A program made the translations under genes and the position numbers. A DNA stretch of 64,000 nt from UBA11524 sp964464815 (GTDB lineage Bacteria > Bacillota > Clostridia > Christensenellales > Aristaeellaceae), in the NCBI GenBank assembly GCA_964464815.1, contig CAYXHF010000006.1, positions 1 through 64,000 of the forward strand, written 5' to 3'. Positions 31,599 to 40,454 of the stretch are shown here, in pieces. The notes below the pieces were generated by a model. That model was not told the DNA's origin, did not search any database, and worked only from the letters and a program-made list of their open reading frames with translations. Each line of letters opens with the position of its first letter. The first letter of the stretch is position 1.

Positions 31599-33371
31599 AT
31601 GAGACAGCAATTGATTGCGCTTCGTCGCGCGATGGCTGAACATCACATGGATCTCTACATTATCCCCACGGATGACTTCCACGCATCGGAATATGTGGGC
31701 GAGCATTTCCGTGGCCGTCACTATGTTTCTGGCTTCACTGGCAGCGCGGGTACCCTCGTTGTGACGCAGGAGGAGGCCGGCTTGTGGACGGATGGCCGCT
31801 ATTTCATTCAGGCGGCACAGCAGCTGGAAGGCAGTGGCATCGAGCTGCGCAAAATGGGCGAACCCGGCGTGCCCACGATCATGGCCTATCTGGAAAAAAC
31901 GATGCATGAGGGCCAGACGCTGGGCTTTGATGGCCGTGTGGTGACGGCGCGCCAGTATGAAGGCTACGCCAAGCTGGTGGAAAAGAAAAATGGCAAGCTG
32001 GCCACGGATTGCGACCTGCTGGATGAGGTGTGGGAAGGCCGTCCGGCCCTGTCTGCCGCGCCCGCATGGGAGCTGCCGGTGTCCCTGACCGGCAAGAGCC
32101 GTCAGGAAAAGCTGGCGCAGGTTCGCGCAGAAATGGAACAGCTGGGCGCAGATGCGCTGATTATCTCCTCCCTGATGGACGTGTGCTGGCTGATGAATCT
32201 GCGCGGCAACGACGTGGACTGCACGCCGGTGATGCTCTCCTTCGCGGCGGTGACGCAGAAGGAAGCGGTGCTGTTTGTCAATCCGGCAATCCTCAGCCGT
32301 GAGATTCAGGCGGCCTTGCAGCAGGATGGCGTGACGATTCGTCCCTATGCCTGCGTCTATGAGTACGCCAAGAAGCTCCCCGCTGGCTCGACGGTCATGA
32401 TGAACCTGCATGTGGTCAACAGCCTGATTCGCGCCTGCGTGCCGGATACGGTGACGGTCATTGACCACGCCGACCCGACGGAGCTGCCCAAGGCCATCAA
32501 GAACCCGACCGAGGTTGATGGCTTCCGTCAGGCGCATGTGCAGGACGGTGTGGCTGTGACGCGCCTGATGTACTGGCTCAAGCACAATGTGGGCAAGATT
32601 CCGATGACGGAGCTGAGCGTGGCCGAAAAGCTGGAAGAATTCCGCTGCGAACGCCCGGATTACATCGGACCGTCCTTCTCGCCCATTATTGCTTATGGCG
32701 CGCATGGCGCGATTGTGCATTATTCCCCCTCGGAGGAGTCCAACATTCCTGTTGAGCCGCGCTCACTTCTGCTGGCCGATACGGGTGGACACTATTTGCA
32801 GGGTTCGACCGACATTACCCGCACCTTCGCCATGGGCGAAACGACGGATGAGGAAAAGAAGTTCTTCACCCTCGTCCTGAAGGGCAATCTACACCTGGGC
32901 CACGCCCACTGGAAGCACGGCTGCACCGGCGGCAACCTGGATTATCTGGCGCGTGAACCTCTTTGGCAGATTGGCATGGACTACAACCATGGCACGGGCC
33001 ACGGCGTTGGCTATGTGCTCAGCGTCCACGAAGGCCCGCAGCGCATTCACTGGCGCACCAATCCGGTGGTGCTTGAGCCTGGCATGGTGACGAGCAACGA
33101 GCCTGGCTTCTATCTGGAAGGGAAATTCGGCATTCGTCACGAGAACCTGACGGTGGTTTGTGAGGGTGAGACGAATGCGTATGGTCGGTTCATGCATTTT
33201 GACACACTGACGATGGTTCCGTTTGATTTGGATGCGGTAGATGTACGGTATCTGAATGAGGATGATCGGGCATTGTTGAATGCGTATCATGAGCAGGTAT
33301 ATGAGACGTTGAAGGGATATTTACCGGAGGAAGAGGCTGCATGGCTACGCCACGCAACGCGCCCCATCTAA
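31599..33371 (+). CDS. M24 family peptidase (Xaa-Pro aminopeptidase)
   Basis: These di-metal enzymes remove N-terminal residues before proline. The 590-residue product has two creatinase-like N-terminal domains (MDLYIIPTDDFHASEYVG; DALIISSLMDVCWLMNLRG). The C-terminal pita-bread domain has the metal ligands in LLADTGGHYLQGSTDITR, GTGHGVGYVLSVHE and TSNEPGFYLEGKFGIRHEN. This three-domain form of about 590 residues is common in Firmicutes and eukaryotes (APP1 type). The ATG at 31599 has GGAAGAGGAAG upstream. It is likely cytosolic. No terminator is obvious; a REP-like array begins 85 bases downstream. Confidence 0.93.
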   Translation: MRQQLIALRRAMAEHHMDLYIIPTDDFHASEYVGEHFRGRHYVSGFTGSAGTLVVTQEEAGLWTDGRYFIQAAQQLEGSGIELRKMGEPGVPTIMAYLEKTMHEGQTLGFDGRVVTARQYEGYAKLVEKKNGKLATDCDLLDEVWEGRPALSAAPAWELPVSLTGKSRQEKLAQVRAEMEQLGADALIISSLMDVCWLMNLRGNDVDCTPVMLSFAAVTQKEAVLFVNPAILSREIQAALQQDGVTIRPYACVYEYAKKLPAGSTVMMNLHVVNSLIRACVPDTVTVIDHADPTELPKAIKNPTEVDGFRQAHVQDGVAVTRLMYWLKHNVGKIPMTELSVAEKLEEFRCERPDYIGPSFSPIIAYGAHGAIVHYSPSEESNIPVEPRSLLLADTGGHYLQGSTDITRTFAMGETTDEEKKFFTLVLKGNLHLGHAHWKHGCTGGNLDYLAREPLWQIGMDYNHGTGHGVGYVLSVHEGPQRIHWRTNPVVLEPGMVTSNEPGFYLEGKFGIRHENLTVVCEGETNAYGRFMHFDTLTMVPFDLDAVDVRYLNEDDRALLNAYHEQVYETLKGYLPEEEAAWLRHATRPI

Positions 33372-33455
33372 GGGAAAGGAAAACCGGTTCTCAGCCTAAC
33401 ATGCGGAAAATGTCAATGATATCGCGTCAACTCAATCGCAAAACGGGAGTCGAGA

Positions 33456-33534
33456 GGGTCGAAGACCCTTCGCGGGTCAAGGGCAGAGCCCTTGCGGGTG
33501 CAGGGCAGCGCCCTGCTGGGTTTGTGCAAAGCCC
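33456..33534. repeat. Array of four short palindromes (REP-like)
   Basis: Head-to-tail small hairpins: GGGTC-GAA-GACCC (33456-33468), CAAGGGC-AGA-GCCCTTG (33478-33494), GCAGGGC-AGC-GCCCTGC (33500-33516), and GGGTTTG..CAAAGCCC (33518-33534). The whole gap 33372-33690 has no gene. Near 33575 GCGCCCTCTCAG matches the 3' end of the repeat at 9441-9490 in reverse, a likely remnant. Confidence 0.7.
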
Positions 33535-33690
33535 AATAAAACCCGTTCAACACGCAAAAACAGACCAGCGCCCTCTCAGCTATCGTCCAAGTTGTCCACG
33601 CTCGCAGAGCCGCGCCGCATTGCAATCCCCGCGTAGAGCATTGTAACTAAATTCCTATCGCACCGCACCAATTGGACTCTCCAAAACCGC

Positions 33691-33719
33691 TTGCAACAAC
33701 GAATGACATGTGATATGAT
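33691..33719 (+). promoter_or_regulatory. Promoter for the DUF4097-ebfC-recR unit
   Basis: TTGCAA (33691-33696), a 17-base spacer and TATGAT (33714-33719). Confidence 0.75.
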
Positions 33720-33747
33720 GGAGTGTAAATGACGGAGGTGAATGCGC

Positions 33748-34509
33748 ATGAATTCTCGCAATGCTTATCCAGCGTTGACCATCACCCAGTTGACCATTCA
33801 TCTGGCCGGGGCGCTGCTGGAGCTGTATGCGGATGACACGCAGGAGATTCAGGTCATGGCCGCAGGCGATGACCATGATATGAAGACAATCCAGATTACG
33901 CAGGAAGGCGATTCGCTGTTGATTGAACAGTCGGCAACGGCCTATGCGCCAGCGCCTCGCGTGCCACGTTGGTTGCAGGTGACGGTGCGTATGCCGAATT
34001 CCTGGAAGGGAAAGGTGGATGTGCGCACGACGTCGGGCAGCGTGCATGTGCGGGGCCTGTGCGTGAGCGATTTGTCGGTGGACTCCCTGTCGGGTGCGGT
34101 TATGCTCACGGATGTGGAAAGCCTATCCCTGAAGGTGAAAAACGGTAGCGGCGGCATTTCGGGTAATACCCTGTATGGCGAAGAATGTAGCCTGTTCACC
34201 ACGACGGGCATGCTGTCCATGGATCGCATGGCGTTCCGGGATGTGTCGCTGTCCTCGGTCAGCCGGGGCGCAATTCTTTCCTTTGCACAGATGTTCTCGA
34301 GCTTCCGCGGTGTGTCGGCTGGCGGCGATATTTCCCTGACCGTGCCAGTAGCGGAGTGCGACGCGATTTTGCGTAGCGCATCGGGACGAATGCTGACGGA
34401 TGGCGTGTCGATTGTGGCGGGTGCGCCGTCGGTGCGCGTCAAAACGGTTTCCGGTAACTTGTCCATACACCGCTTGACGGATGAGGACGAAACAGAAATG
34501 CAACAATAA
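33748..34509 (+). CDS. DUF4097-like beta-repeat protein
   Basis: The 253-residue product has repeating short beta-strand units, typical of DUF4097/adhesin-like beta-solenoids: VDVRTTSGSVHVRGL, DLSVDSLSGAVMLTDVE, SLKVKNGSGGISGNTL and VRVKTVSGNLSIHRL. There is no signal peptide or membrane helix, so it is probably intracellular; many family members instead sit behind a membrane anchor. The ATG at 33748 has GGAGG nine bases upstream; the ATG at 33742 is too close. It is followed by ebfC after 26 bases. Function is unknown. Confidence 0.75.
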   Translation: MNSRNAYPALTITQLTIHLAGALLELYADDTQEIQVMAAGDDHDMKTIQITQEGDSLLIEQSATAYAPAPRVPRWLQVTVRMPNSWKGKVDVRTTSGSVHVRGLCVSDLSVDSLSGAVMLTDVESLSLKVKNGSGGISGNTLYGEECSLFTTTGMLSMDRMAFRDVSLSSVSRGAILSFAQMFSSFRGVSAGGDISLTVPVAECDAILRSASGRMLTDGVSIVAGAPSVRVKTVSGNLSIHRLTDEDETEMQQ

Positions 34510-34535
34510 ACGTAATTTTGAGGAGGAACAAAACA

Positions 34536-34880
34536 ATGGCAAGACAGAACTTTGGCTTTGGCGGTGGCAATAACATGCAGCAGCTGATGCGTCAGGCGCA
34601 GAAGATGCAGCAGGCGATGACGGAGGCGCAGGAGAAGCTGGATGCGCAGGAATATGAAGCGCAGTCCGGTGGCGGCGTCGTGTCGGTGAAGGTGAGCGGC
34701 AAGCGTGAGCTGCTGTCCCTGACGATTGATCCCAAGGTGGTTGATCCCGACGACGTGGAGATGCTCCAGGATCTGATCATGGCGGCTGTCAACGAGGCGC
34801 TGCGCAAGGGCGAAGCGAATCGTGAGGACACGATGAATAAGATGGCGCCCGGCATGGGCGGTATGGGCGGTCTGTTCTGA
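34536..34880 (+). CDS. ebfC: Nucleoid-associated protein, YbaB/EbfC family
   Basis: It is a small dimeric DNA-binding protein, nearly always next to recR. The 114-residue product has NNMQQLMRQAQKMQQAMTEAQEKL (helix), GGGVVSVKVSGKRELLSLTIDPKVVD (beta sheet) and a Gly/Met-rich end (APGMGGMGGLF). AGGAGGA precedes the ATG at 34536. Its stop overlaps the recR start by one base, so the pair is coupled. Confidence 0.93.
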   Translation: MARQNFGFGGGNNMQQLMRQAQKMQQAMTEAQEKLDAQEYEAQSGGGVVSVKVSGKRELLSLTIDPKVVDPDDVEMLQDLIMAAVNEALRKGEANREDTMNKMAPGMGGMGGLF

Positions 34881-35479
34881 TGTCGGGACAAATAGAACCC
34901 ATTGAGCGGATGGTGTCGGAGCTGTCGCACCTGCCCGGTATCGGGCGAAAGACGGCGGCGCGACTGGCCTACTATATCGTAGGGATGCCGCTGGAGGATG
35001 TACACGCACTTGCCGCTGCTATCTGGCAGGGGCGAAAGGCGATTCGCTATTGCGAGGTGTGCGGCAATTTCTCCTCCGGGGAGAAGTGCGCCGTCTGTGC
35101 GCAGGAGGAGCGCCATAATGGCCAGATTTGTGTCGTGCGTGACCCGCGCGACGTGGCGGCCATGGAGCGTATGCATGATTATCATGGCTTGTACCATGTG
35201 CTGCATGGCACGCTGTCGCCCATGGATGGCGTTGGCCCGGAGGATATTCATATCAAGGAGCTGCTGGCCCGTTTGCAGAGCGAGCAGGTCAATGAGGTCA
35301 TTCTGGCAACCAACCCTGATATTGAGGGCGAGGCCACCGCAACGTATATTGCCCGGCTGATTAAGCCCATGGGCATTAAGTGCAGCCGCATTGCCCACGG
35401 CGTGCCGGTCGGCAGCGATCTGGAATATGCTGATGAGGTCACGCTCTCCAAGGCCATGGAGGGCAGACGCGAGCTGTAA
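34880..35479 (+). CDS. recR: Recombination protein RecR
   Basis: RecR works with RecF/RecO to load RecA at gaps. The 199-residue product has an N-terminal helix-hairpin-helix (LSHLPGIGRKTAARLAYY), a zinc site with four Cys (CEVCGNF and CAVC), a TOPRIM domain (ICVVRDPRDVAAME onward, with LATNPDIEGEATATYIA) and a C-terminal Walker-B-like part (SRIAHGVPVGSDLEYADEV). Length is normal. The ATG shares its first base with the ebfC stop. Confidence 0.97.
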   Translation: MSGQIEPIERMVSELSHLPGIGRKTAARLAYYIVGMPLEDVHALAAAIWQGRKAIRYCEVCGNFSSGEKCAVCAQEERHNGQICVVRDPRDVAAMERMHDYHGLYHVLHGTLSPMDGVGPEDIHIKELLARLQSEQVNEVILATNPDIEGEATATYIARLIKPMGIKCSRIAHGVPVGSDLEYADEVTLSKAMEGRREL

Positions 35480-35515
35480 GCGTGGCGGCCAAAGACAATT
35501 GGAGGGAAAGCAACG

Positions 35516-36421
35516 ATGTTTCTTGCTGATACGCATTCGGACACGCTTTTCGCCTTGGGCGTAGGCGCGGCTACCCTGCAACAAACGGACATTACGCCTG
35601 AAAGACTGCGCCAGGGACAGGTGAACCTGCAAACCTTCGCGCTGTGGAGTGGCCCGGAAGGCCCCAAGGGCGATTACGAGACGTTTGCGGAAAAAGCCTA
35701 TGCGGCGGCGAAGCAGTTTACCGATGCGGGCATTCGTCAGGTGGATGATCCGTCTGAGGTGAAGGAAAACGAAAACGCCTTCCTGCTGTCGTTTGAAGGG
35801 TGCGAGGTGTTCCAGAAGAGTACGGAAATGGTGTCCTTCTGGCGCGAACGTGGCATCCGCATTGCGGCGCTGGTGTGGAATCATCCCAATGATTTCGCCA
35901 CGCCGGCAGAGGTGGATGATACCACCCATCTGACGCAAAAGGGCATCCAGACCGTGCGCGCCATGCAGCGTCAGGGCATCAGCATTGACGTGTCGCATTT
36001 GAATGAAGCAGGCTTCTGGGATTTGTTCGCAAAGGGCGAGCGGCCGCCGATGGCAAGCCATAGCTGCTGCCGTGCGCTGTGCGACCATAGCCGGAATCTG
36101 ACCGATGACCAGATTCGCGCCATGATTCAGTATGGCGGCTATATCGGCGTCAATTTCTACCCGGTCTTCCTGTCTGCGGATGGAAAGGCCGATAGCGTGA
36201 CCATTGCCCAGCACATTGACCATATCTGCCAGTTGGGCGGTGCGGACATTGTGGGCTTCGGCAGCGACTTTGATGGCATTGAGGTTTCGCCGGAGGATGT
36301 GCGTCATCCGGGCGAAATGGGCAATCTGCTCACGGCCCTGCGGAACTATGGCTACAATGAAGAAGCGCTGGAAAATATCTGCGGCAAAAATCTGTTGCAT
36401 TATTTTGCGCGGTTGAAGTAA
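35516..36421 (+). CDS. Membrane dipeptidase family (M19) protein
   Basis: M19 enzymes are zinc dipeptidases of the amidohydrolase fold. The 301-residue product starts MFLADTHSDTLFALG (HxD metal ligands). It has FLLSFEGCEVFQ (bridging Glu), IDVSHLNEAGFWDL, ASHSCCRALCDHSRNLTDDQ (His ligands) and VGFGSDFDGIE (Asp). No signal peptide, so it is cytosolic and probably recycles peptides. GGAGG lies about nine bases before the ATG, 36 bases after recR. A strong terminator follows at 36438-36478. Confidence 0.92.
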   Translation: MFLADTHSDTLFALGVGAATLQQTDITPERLRQGQVNLQTFALWSGPEGPKGDYETFAEKAYAAAKQFTDAGIRQVDDPSEVKENENAFLLSFEGCEVFQKSTEMVSFWRERGIRIAALVWNHPNDFATPAEVDDTTHLTQKGIQTVRAMQRQGISIDVSHLNEAGFWDLFAKGERPPMASHSCCRALCDHSRNLTDDQIRAMIQYGGYIGVNFYPVFLSADGKADSVTIAQHIDHICQLGGADIVGFGSDFDGIEVSPEDVRHPGEMGNLLTALRNYGYNEEALENICGKNLLHYFARLK

Positions 36422-36437
36422 GCGAATAAGCATCAAA

Positions 36438-36478
36438 AACGCTCTGTCTGGCAAGAATAGCCGGGCAGGGCGTTTTTT
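36438..36478 (+). terminator. Terminator after the M19 dipeptidase gene
   Basis: AACGC-TCTG-TCTGGC pairs with GCCGGGCAGGGCGTT across an AAGAATA loop, followed by TTTTTT. Confidence 0.85.
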
Positions 36479-36498
36479 CTGCCCGCGGAGGCAATGGG

Positions 36499-37173
36499 AT
36501 GATTGAGCTAAGCAATATTACGCGCTCGTTTCCCGCAAGGGGAAGAGATGCGCCGCCAGCGATGATTTTGCGGGGCGTGTCGATGCATATTCCACCGGGC
36601 GCGTATGCGTCCCTGACGGGCGCAAGCGGTTCGGGAAAGAGTACGCTGATGAACATTCTGGGCTGCCTTGACCGGGCGAGTAGTGGTACATATCGCCTGC
36701 ATGGTCGGGATGTGTCGTCCCTGTCGCCAAAGGAGCTGGCGGCGGTGCGTGGAGAAGAAATCGGGTTTGTGTTTCAGGGCTTTCAGCTGATTCCGCGCTT
36801 GACGGCGTTGGAAAACGTGATGCTGCCGCTGATGCTGTGCGGTGTGTCGCTGACAGCGCGCAGGAAAACGGCGGAACAGCTGCTGGAACGCGTTGGACTT
36901 GCGGAAAAGATGCAGCATTATCCGGCGGCACTCTCCGGTGGACAGCAGCAGCGCGTGGCAATTGCGCGTGCGCTGGTGCGGCGGCCTGCGCTCATTCTGG
37001 CGGATGAGCCGACGGGAAGCCTCGACCCGCAGGCGGCGCGGGAGGTGATGGCGCTGATGGAGGAGCTGAATCGCGCAGGGCAAACCATCCTGATGATTAC
37101 GCATGATCCGGCGCTGGCTGCACGGGCCACACGACGCTATCAGCTGCTGGACGGTCGGGTGATGGAAAAATGA
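36499..37173 (+). CDS. ABC transporter ATP-binding protein (MacB/LolD type), orphan
   Basis: The 224-residue product has Walker A (GASGSGKSTLMNILG), Q-loop (FVFQGFQLIP), signature LSGGQQQRVAIARAL, Walker B (LILADEPTGSLDP) and H-loop (MITHDP). It matches ATPases that pair with FtsX-like permeases for lipoprotein, antibiotic or peptide export. No permease is next to it: a terminator precedes it and a new promoter with a response regulator follows. So it either partners with a distant permease or has lost its own. GGAGG precedes the ATG. Confidence 0.9.
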   Translation: MIELSNITRSFPARGRDAPPAMILRGVSMHIPPGAYASLTGASGSGKSTLMNILGCLDRASSGTYRLHGRDVSSLSPKELAAVRGEEIGFVFQGFQLIPRLTALENVMLPLMLCGVSLTARRKTAEQLLERVGLAEKMQHYPAALSGGQQQRVAIARALVRRPALILADEPTGSLDPQAAREVMALMEELNRAGQTILMITHDPALAARATRRYQLLDGRVMEK

Positions 37174-37207
37174 TGGCAAAAGTATGACGAAATTGTGTCA
37201 GGATAGC

Positions 37208-37236
37208 TTGATTTTTTTCATAAGTCAGGGTACAAT
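37208..37236 (+). promoter_or_regulatory. Promoter for the two-component/GerMN operon
   Basis: TTGATT (37208-37213), a 17-base spacer and TACAAT (37231-37236). Confidence 0.8.
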
Positions 37237-37283
37237 AGAGAAGAACCGCGATGCGGCAAATCATACAGAGGTGGAACAGGGCA

Positions 37284-37976
37284 ATGGGAAAGCGTATTTT
37301 GCTGGTGGATGATGAACCGCTGATTCTCAAGGGCTTGAAATATACACTGGAACAGGATGGCTACGAAACGGAAACGGCGCTGGATGGTCAGGATGCGCTG
37401 GATAAGTTTTTTTCGGAAAGCTATGACCTGGTGCTGCTGGATGTGATGCTGCCCAAGGTGGACGGCCTGAGCGTCTGCCAGCGCATCCGGGAAAGCTCCA
37501 GTGTGCCGATTATCATGCTGACCGCTAAGGGCGATGACATGGATAAGATTCTGGGTCTGGAATATGGCGCGGATGACTACATGACAAAGCCGTTTAATAT
37601 TCTGGAAGTGCGTGCGCGCATCAGGACGGTGCTGCGCCGTGCGGGAACGCTGCCGGAAGGCAATTCGCGCATCATCCGCGTGCATGATATGGAGGTCAAC
37701 CTCTTCAAGCGCACGGTGACGCTGGGCGGGAAGGAAGTGCGCCTGACGGCCAAGGAGTTCGACCTGCTGCACATGTTCATTACCAACCGCGGCCGGCCGT
37801 TCTCCCGCAAGGAAATGCTGGAAGCTGTATGGAAGTATGATGAATACACCGGGGATGCCAGAACGGTCGATGTGCATATTCGCCGTCTGCGCGAAAAGAT
37901 TGAGCGCGACCCGCAGAGACCGGAATTCATCTTCACGAAATGGAAGGTGGGCTACTATTTCACCGATAAGGACTAA
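37284..37976 (+). CDS. OmpR-family response regulator
   Basis: The 230-residue product has a receiver domain (ILLVDDEPLILKGLKY; phospho-acceptor Asp in DLVLLDVMLPKVDG near 52; Lys in ADDYMTKPFN). A winged-helix DNA-binding domain follows (LTAKEFDLLHMFITNRGRPF, ARTVDVHIRRLREKIE). The ATG at 37284 follows AGAGGTGG. It begins an operon with a sensor kinase and two GerMN proteins. It resembles WalR/PhoP-type regulators. Confidence 0.93.
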   Translation: MGKRILLVDDEPLILKGLKYTLEQDGYETETALDGQDALDKFFSESYDLVLLDVMLPKVDGLSVCQRIRESSSVPIIMLTAKGDDMDKILGLEYGADDYMTKPFNILEVRARIRTVLRRAGTLPEGNSRIIRVHDMEVNLFKRTVTLGGKEVRLTAKEFDLLHMFITNRGRPFSRKEMLEAVWKYDEYTGDARTVDVHIRRLREKIERDPQRPEFIFTKWKVGYYFTDKD

Positions 37977-38016
37977 ATGCCGCTTGTTGCAGGCATGGAA
38001 GCATGGGGCGACATCG

Positions 38017-39432
38017 ATGCGCTGGAAGCTGATGCTGATGTTTCTGAGCATTATCGGCGCGTCCTTTGCGATTATGGCCTCCGTCATGACGGGCCTGGTC
38101 AGTGATACATTGTATATGCAGCGCACCCGACAAGCCACACGCTCTCTGGAGCAGATGGCTTCGTCGGTTGCGCCTTTTTTTGCATCCGCGCAGATGGAAA
38201 GCGTGAGCGATATGCTTGCGCAGCAGGCGGGTGAAATGGGCGGCCGCTTGCTGGCCGTTGATATGGATGGTAAGGTGCAGCTGGATACGTATGGCCAAAT
38301 CAGCGGTCAGCGGCTGTCTTTGCCGGAGACGGTGACGGTTCTGCTGGATGGAGAGGCATCGGCCTTTGGCATTCACCGCATGGAGGAGGCAGGTCAGGCG
38401 CAGTATGTGGCACTGGCCGCCGCCGCGATGGAGACGCAGGGCGTGCGCATCGGTGCGCTGGTGATGTCCCTGCCGGTGGATGAACTGCAAAGCGCGCTGG
38501 AAACAGTGGAGGAACAGCTGATGACCATCTTTCTGGTCACAGCGGCGGCGGCGCTGGCGGCGGCATTGCTGCTTTCCGGCATGCTGACGCGCCCCATCAA
38601 TGCGCTGACGCAGGCGATTCGCCGCATGGGACGAGGTGAACTGTCGGCGCGTGTGGAAATCAGCGCCAGTGGCGAATTGGGTGAATTGGCGCGCAGCTAT
38701 AACGCGATGGCGGAGCAGATTGAGCATTTCGACAAGAGCCGCAGTCAGTTTGTCGCCAATGCGTCGCATGAACTCAAGACGCCCTTGGCGACGATGAAGC
38801 TGCTGCTGGAAAACATGCTCTACCAGCCTGATATGCCGCAGGAGCTGCGCACGGAATTCATGCAGGACATGAATCACGAAATCGACCGCCTGAACGGCAT
38901 CATCACGGATTTGCTGACGCTGACGCAGATGGACAGCCATTCCACGGCCTTGAAGCTCAGCCGGATTGACCTGTCGGCGCTGACTGAGGAAACGCTGCAC
39001 ACCCTGCAAATCGCGGCTGAAAGCAACGGACAGCACTTTACCGCCAATGTTGCCCCCGGTATCGTCATGCAGGGCGATGAGGGCAAGATAAGTCAGATTT
39101 TCTATAACCTGACGGACAACGCTATCAAATACACGCCCAAGGACGGCCATATCACGGTGACGCTGGCGCAAAACGGAGGCGAAATCACCTTCCGCGTGCA
39201 GGATGACGGCATCGGCATCCCGGAGGAGGATCAGAAGCATATTTTCGACCGCTTCTACCGCGTGGATAAGGCACGCTCCCGCGCCACTGGTGGCACGGGC
39301 CTGGGACTGTCCATTGTGCGGCAGCTGGTGCTGATGCATGGCGGCAGCATTGACGTTTCGTCCCAGCCGGGCAAGGGCTCCAGCTTCCTGGTTACGCTGC
39401 CCAAGGATGCAAAGCGAGGTGATGCGCCGTGA
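38017..39432 (+). CDS. Sensor histidine kinase
   Basis: The product (about 471 residues from the ATG at 38017) has a membrane helix (LMLMFLSIIGASFAIMASVM), an external sensor region of about 130 residues and a second helix (AAAALAAALLLSGML). HAMP and HisKA follow (VANASHELKTPLATMK, with the phospho-His), then HATPase (NLTDNAIKYTP, DDGIGIPEEDQ, GTGLGLSIVR). There is no PAS domain between HAMP and HisKA. The start is uncertain: the ATG has no good ribosome site, and an upstream in-frame TTG at 37984 behind AAGGA is an alternative. It overlaps the next gene by four bases. Confidence 0.9.
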   Translation: MRWKLMLMFLSIIGASFAIMASVMTGLVSDTLYMQRTRQATRSLEQMASSVAPFFASAQMESVSDMLAQQAGEMGGRLLAVDMDGKVQLDTYGQISGQRLSLPETVTVLLDGEASAFGIHRMEEAGQAQYVALAAAAMETQGVRIGALVMSLPVDELQSALETVEEQLMTIFLVTAAAALAAALLLSGMLTRPINALTQAIRRMGRGELSARVEISASGELGELARSYNAMAEQIEHFDKSRSQFVANASHELKTPLATMKLLLENMLYQPDMPQELRTEFMQDMNHEIDRLNGIITDLLTLTQMDSHSTALKLSRIDLSALTEETLHTLQIAAESNGQHFTANVAPGIVMQGDEGKISQIFYNLTDNAIKYTPKDGHITVTLAQNGGEITFRVQDDGIGIPEEDQKHIFDRFYRVDKARSRATGGTGLGLSIVRQLVLMHGGSIDVSSQPGKGSSFLVTLPKDAKRGDAP

Positions 39433-40454
39433 AGCAAGCATGGAAACGCTTTGGCAAGGATGTGCTGCTGCTGCTCATGGTCGTGGCGGCGGTATTTCTG
39501 GTCTGGAAGGTCGCGGAGGAAAGGCTGGAGGAAGAGCCGATGCAGAATGTCTCCGTGACGGCGCGGCCGCAGGATGATGCGGTGCCAGCGGTGGACAGTG
39601 CGCATGCGCTGAGCCGCGAAACGACCGCACGCGTCTGGTACCGCTTGCAGGACGAGCCGATGCTGGCGCCTGAGGAGCGGACGATTTCGCGCCGCGCGAA
39701 TGAGACATATGAGACGGCACTGCTGCGGGTGCTGCTGGACGGCCCGACGCTGGGTGCGACGGAGCTGACCGGGCTGTTTCCGGCAGGAACGCGGGTCATT
39801 TCTACCGCGCGACAGGGCGATATGCTCTTTGTGACGCTGTCATATCAGCTGATGAACTTTTACGGCGACGAACCGGAAAATTGGCGCAAGGATGCGCAGT
39901 GGACAGCGGAAATGCAGCTGCGCCGCCGTTTGGCGATGCAAGCCATTGCTGCCACGGTGACGGAAAACACCACGGCGCAGCAGGTTGTCATTTTGGTGGA
40001 GCAGCGCACGGAAAAAACGGATTCGATGCGCCTGAGAGAAAAATACTATCTGCTGGACGAAAAGGACGAATCCCTGGCGTCGCCGCTGGTGCGGGATGAG
40101 AGCGTACTGCTGACGGCATCCGGCACGATGCAGACCATCCTGACGGCACTGACGCAGCAGGATTATCCGCGGTTGTATCGGTATTTGGCGCTGCAAGACG
40201 CGCAAAGCGGCGAGAAACGCCCGGAATATGATGCATTCGTGCAGACGATGCAGTCCTTTGCACCCATGACTACCTGCGTGGCATCGGGCGGGAGTGTGTT
40301 CAAGACCTCGGCGGTGTTTGTCCTGTCCGGCACGCAATTGCAGCAGGGCAGGGAGGTTCCGTTCACGGCGCACACCCTGCACCTGACGCGCCAGAACGGA
40401 TTATGGCGCATTTCGATGGGACAGCTGATAACGTTGATGGAGGAAAAGCCATGA
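39429..40454 (+). CDS. Membrane-anchored GerMN domain protein
   Basis: The 341-residue product starts at GTG, overlapping the kinase stop (GTGA). One N-terminal membrane helix (VLLLLMVVAAVFLVW) is followed by an external region. The GerMN-like domain is at about 85-190 (TALLRVLLDGPTLGATELTGLFPAGTRV, here as separate parts). A C-terminal part of about 110 residues follows. GerMN domains occur in spore germination protein GerM and in LpqB-type lipoproteins next to two-component systems. The position after a kinase matches that of regulatory YycH/YycI proteins, so a role in tuning the kinase is a fair guess. Confidence 0.8.
   Translation: MKQAWKRFGKDVLLLLMVVAAVFLVWKVAEERLEEEPMQNVSVTARPQDDAVPAVDSAHALSRETTARVWYRLQDEPMLAPEERTISRRANETYETALLRVLLDGPTLGATELTGLFPAGTRVISTARQGDMLFVTLSYQLMNFYGDEPENWRKDAQWTAEMQLRRRLAMQAIAATVTENTTAQQVVILVEQRTEKTDSMRLREKYYLLDEKDESLASPLVRDESVLLTASGTMQTILTALTQQDYPRLYRYLALQDAQSGEKRPEYDAFVQTMQSFAPMTTCVASGGSVFKTSAVFVLSGTQLQQGREVPFTAHTLHLTRQNGLWRISMGQLITLMEEKP

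Noticed and set aside
33540..33650. Possible tRNA or small RNA in the M24-DUF4097 gap
   Set aside because: No TPsiC GTTCRA motif, no cloverleaf and no dedicated promoter.
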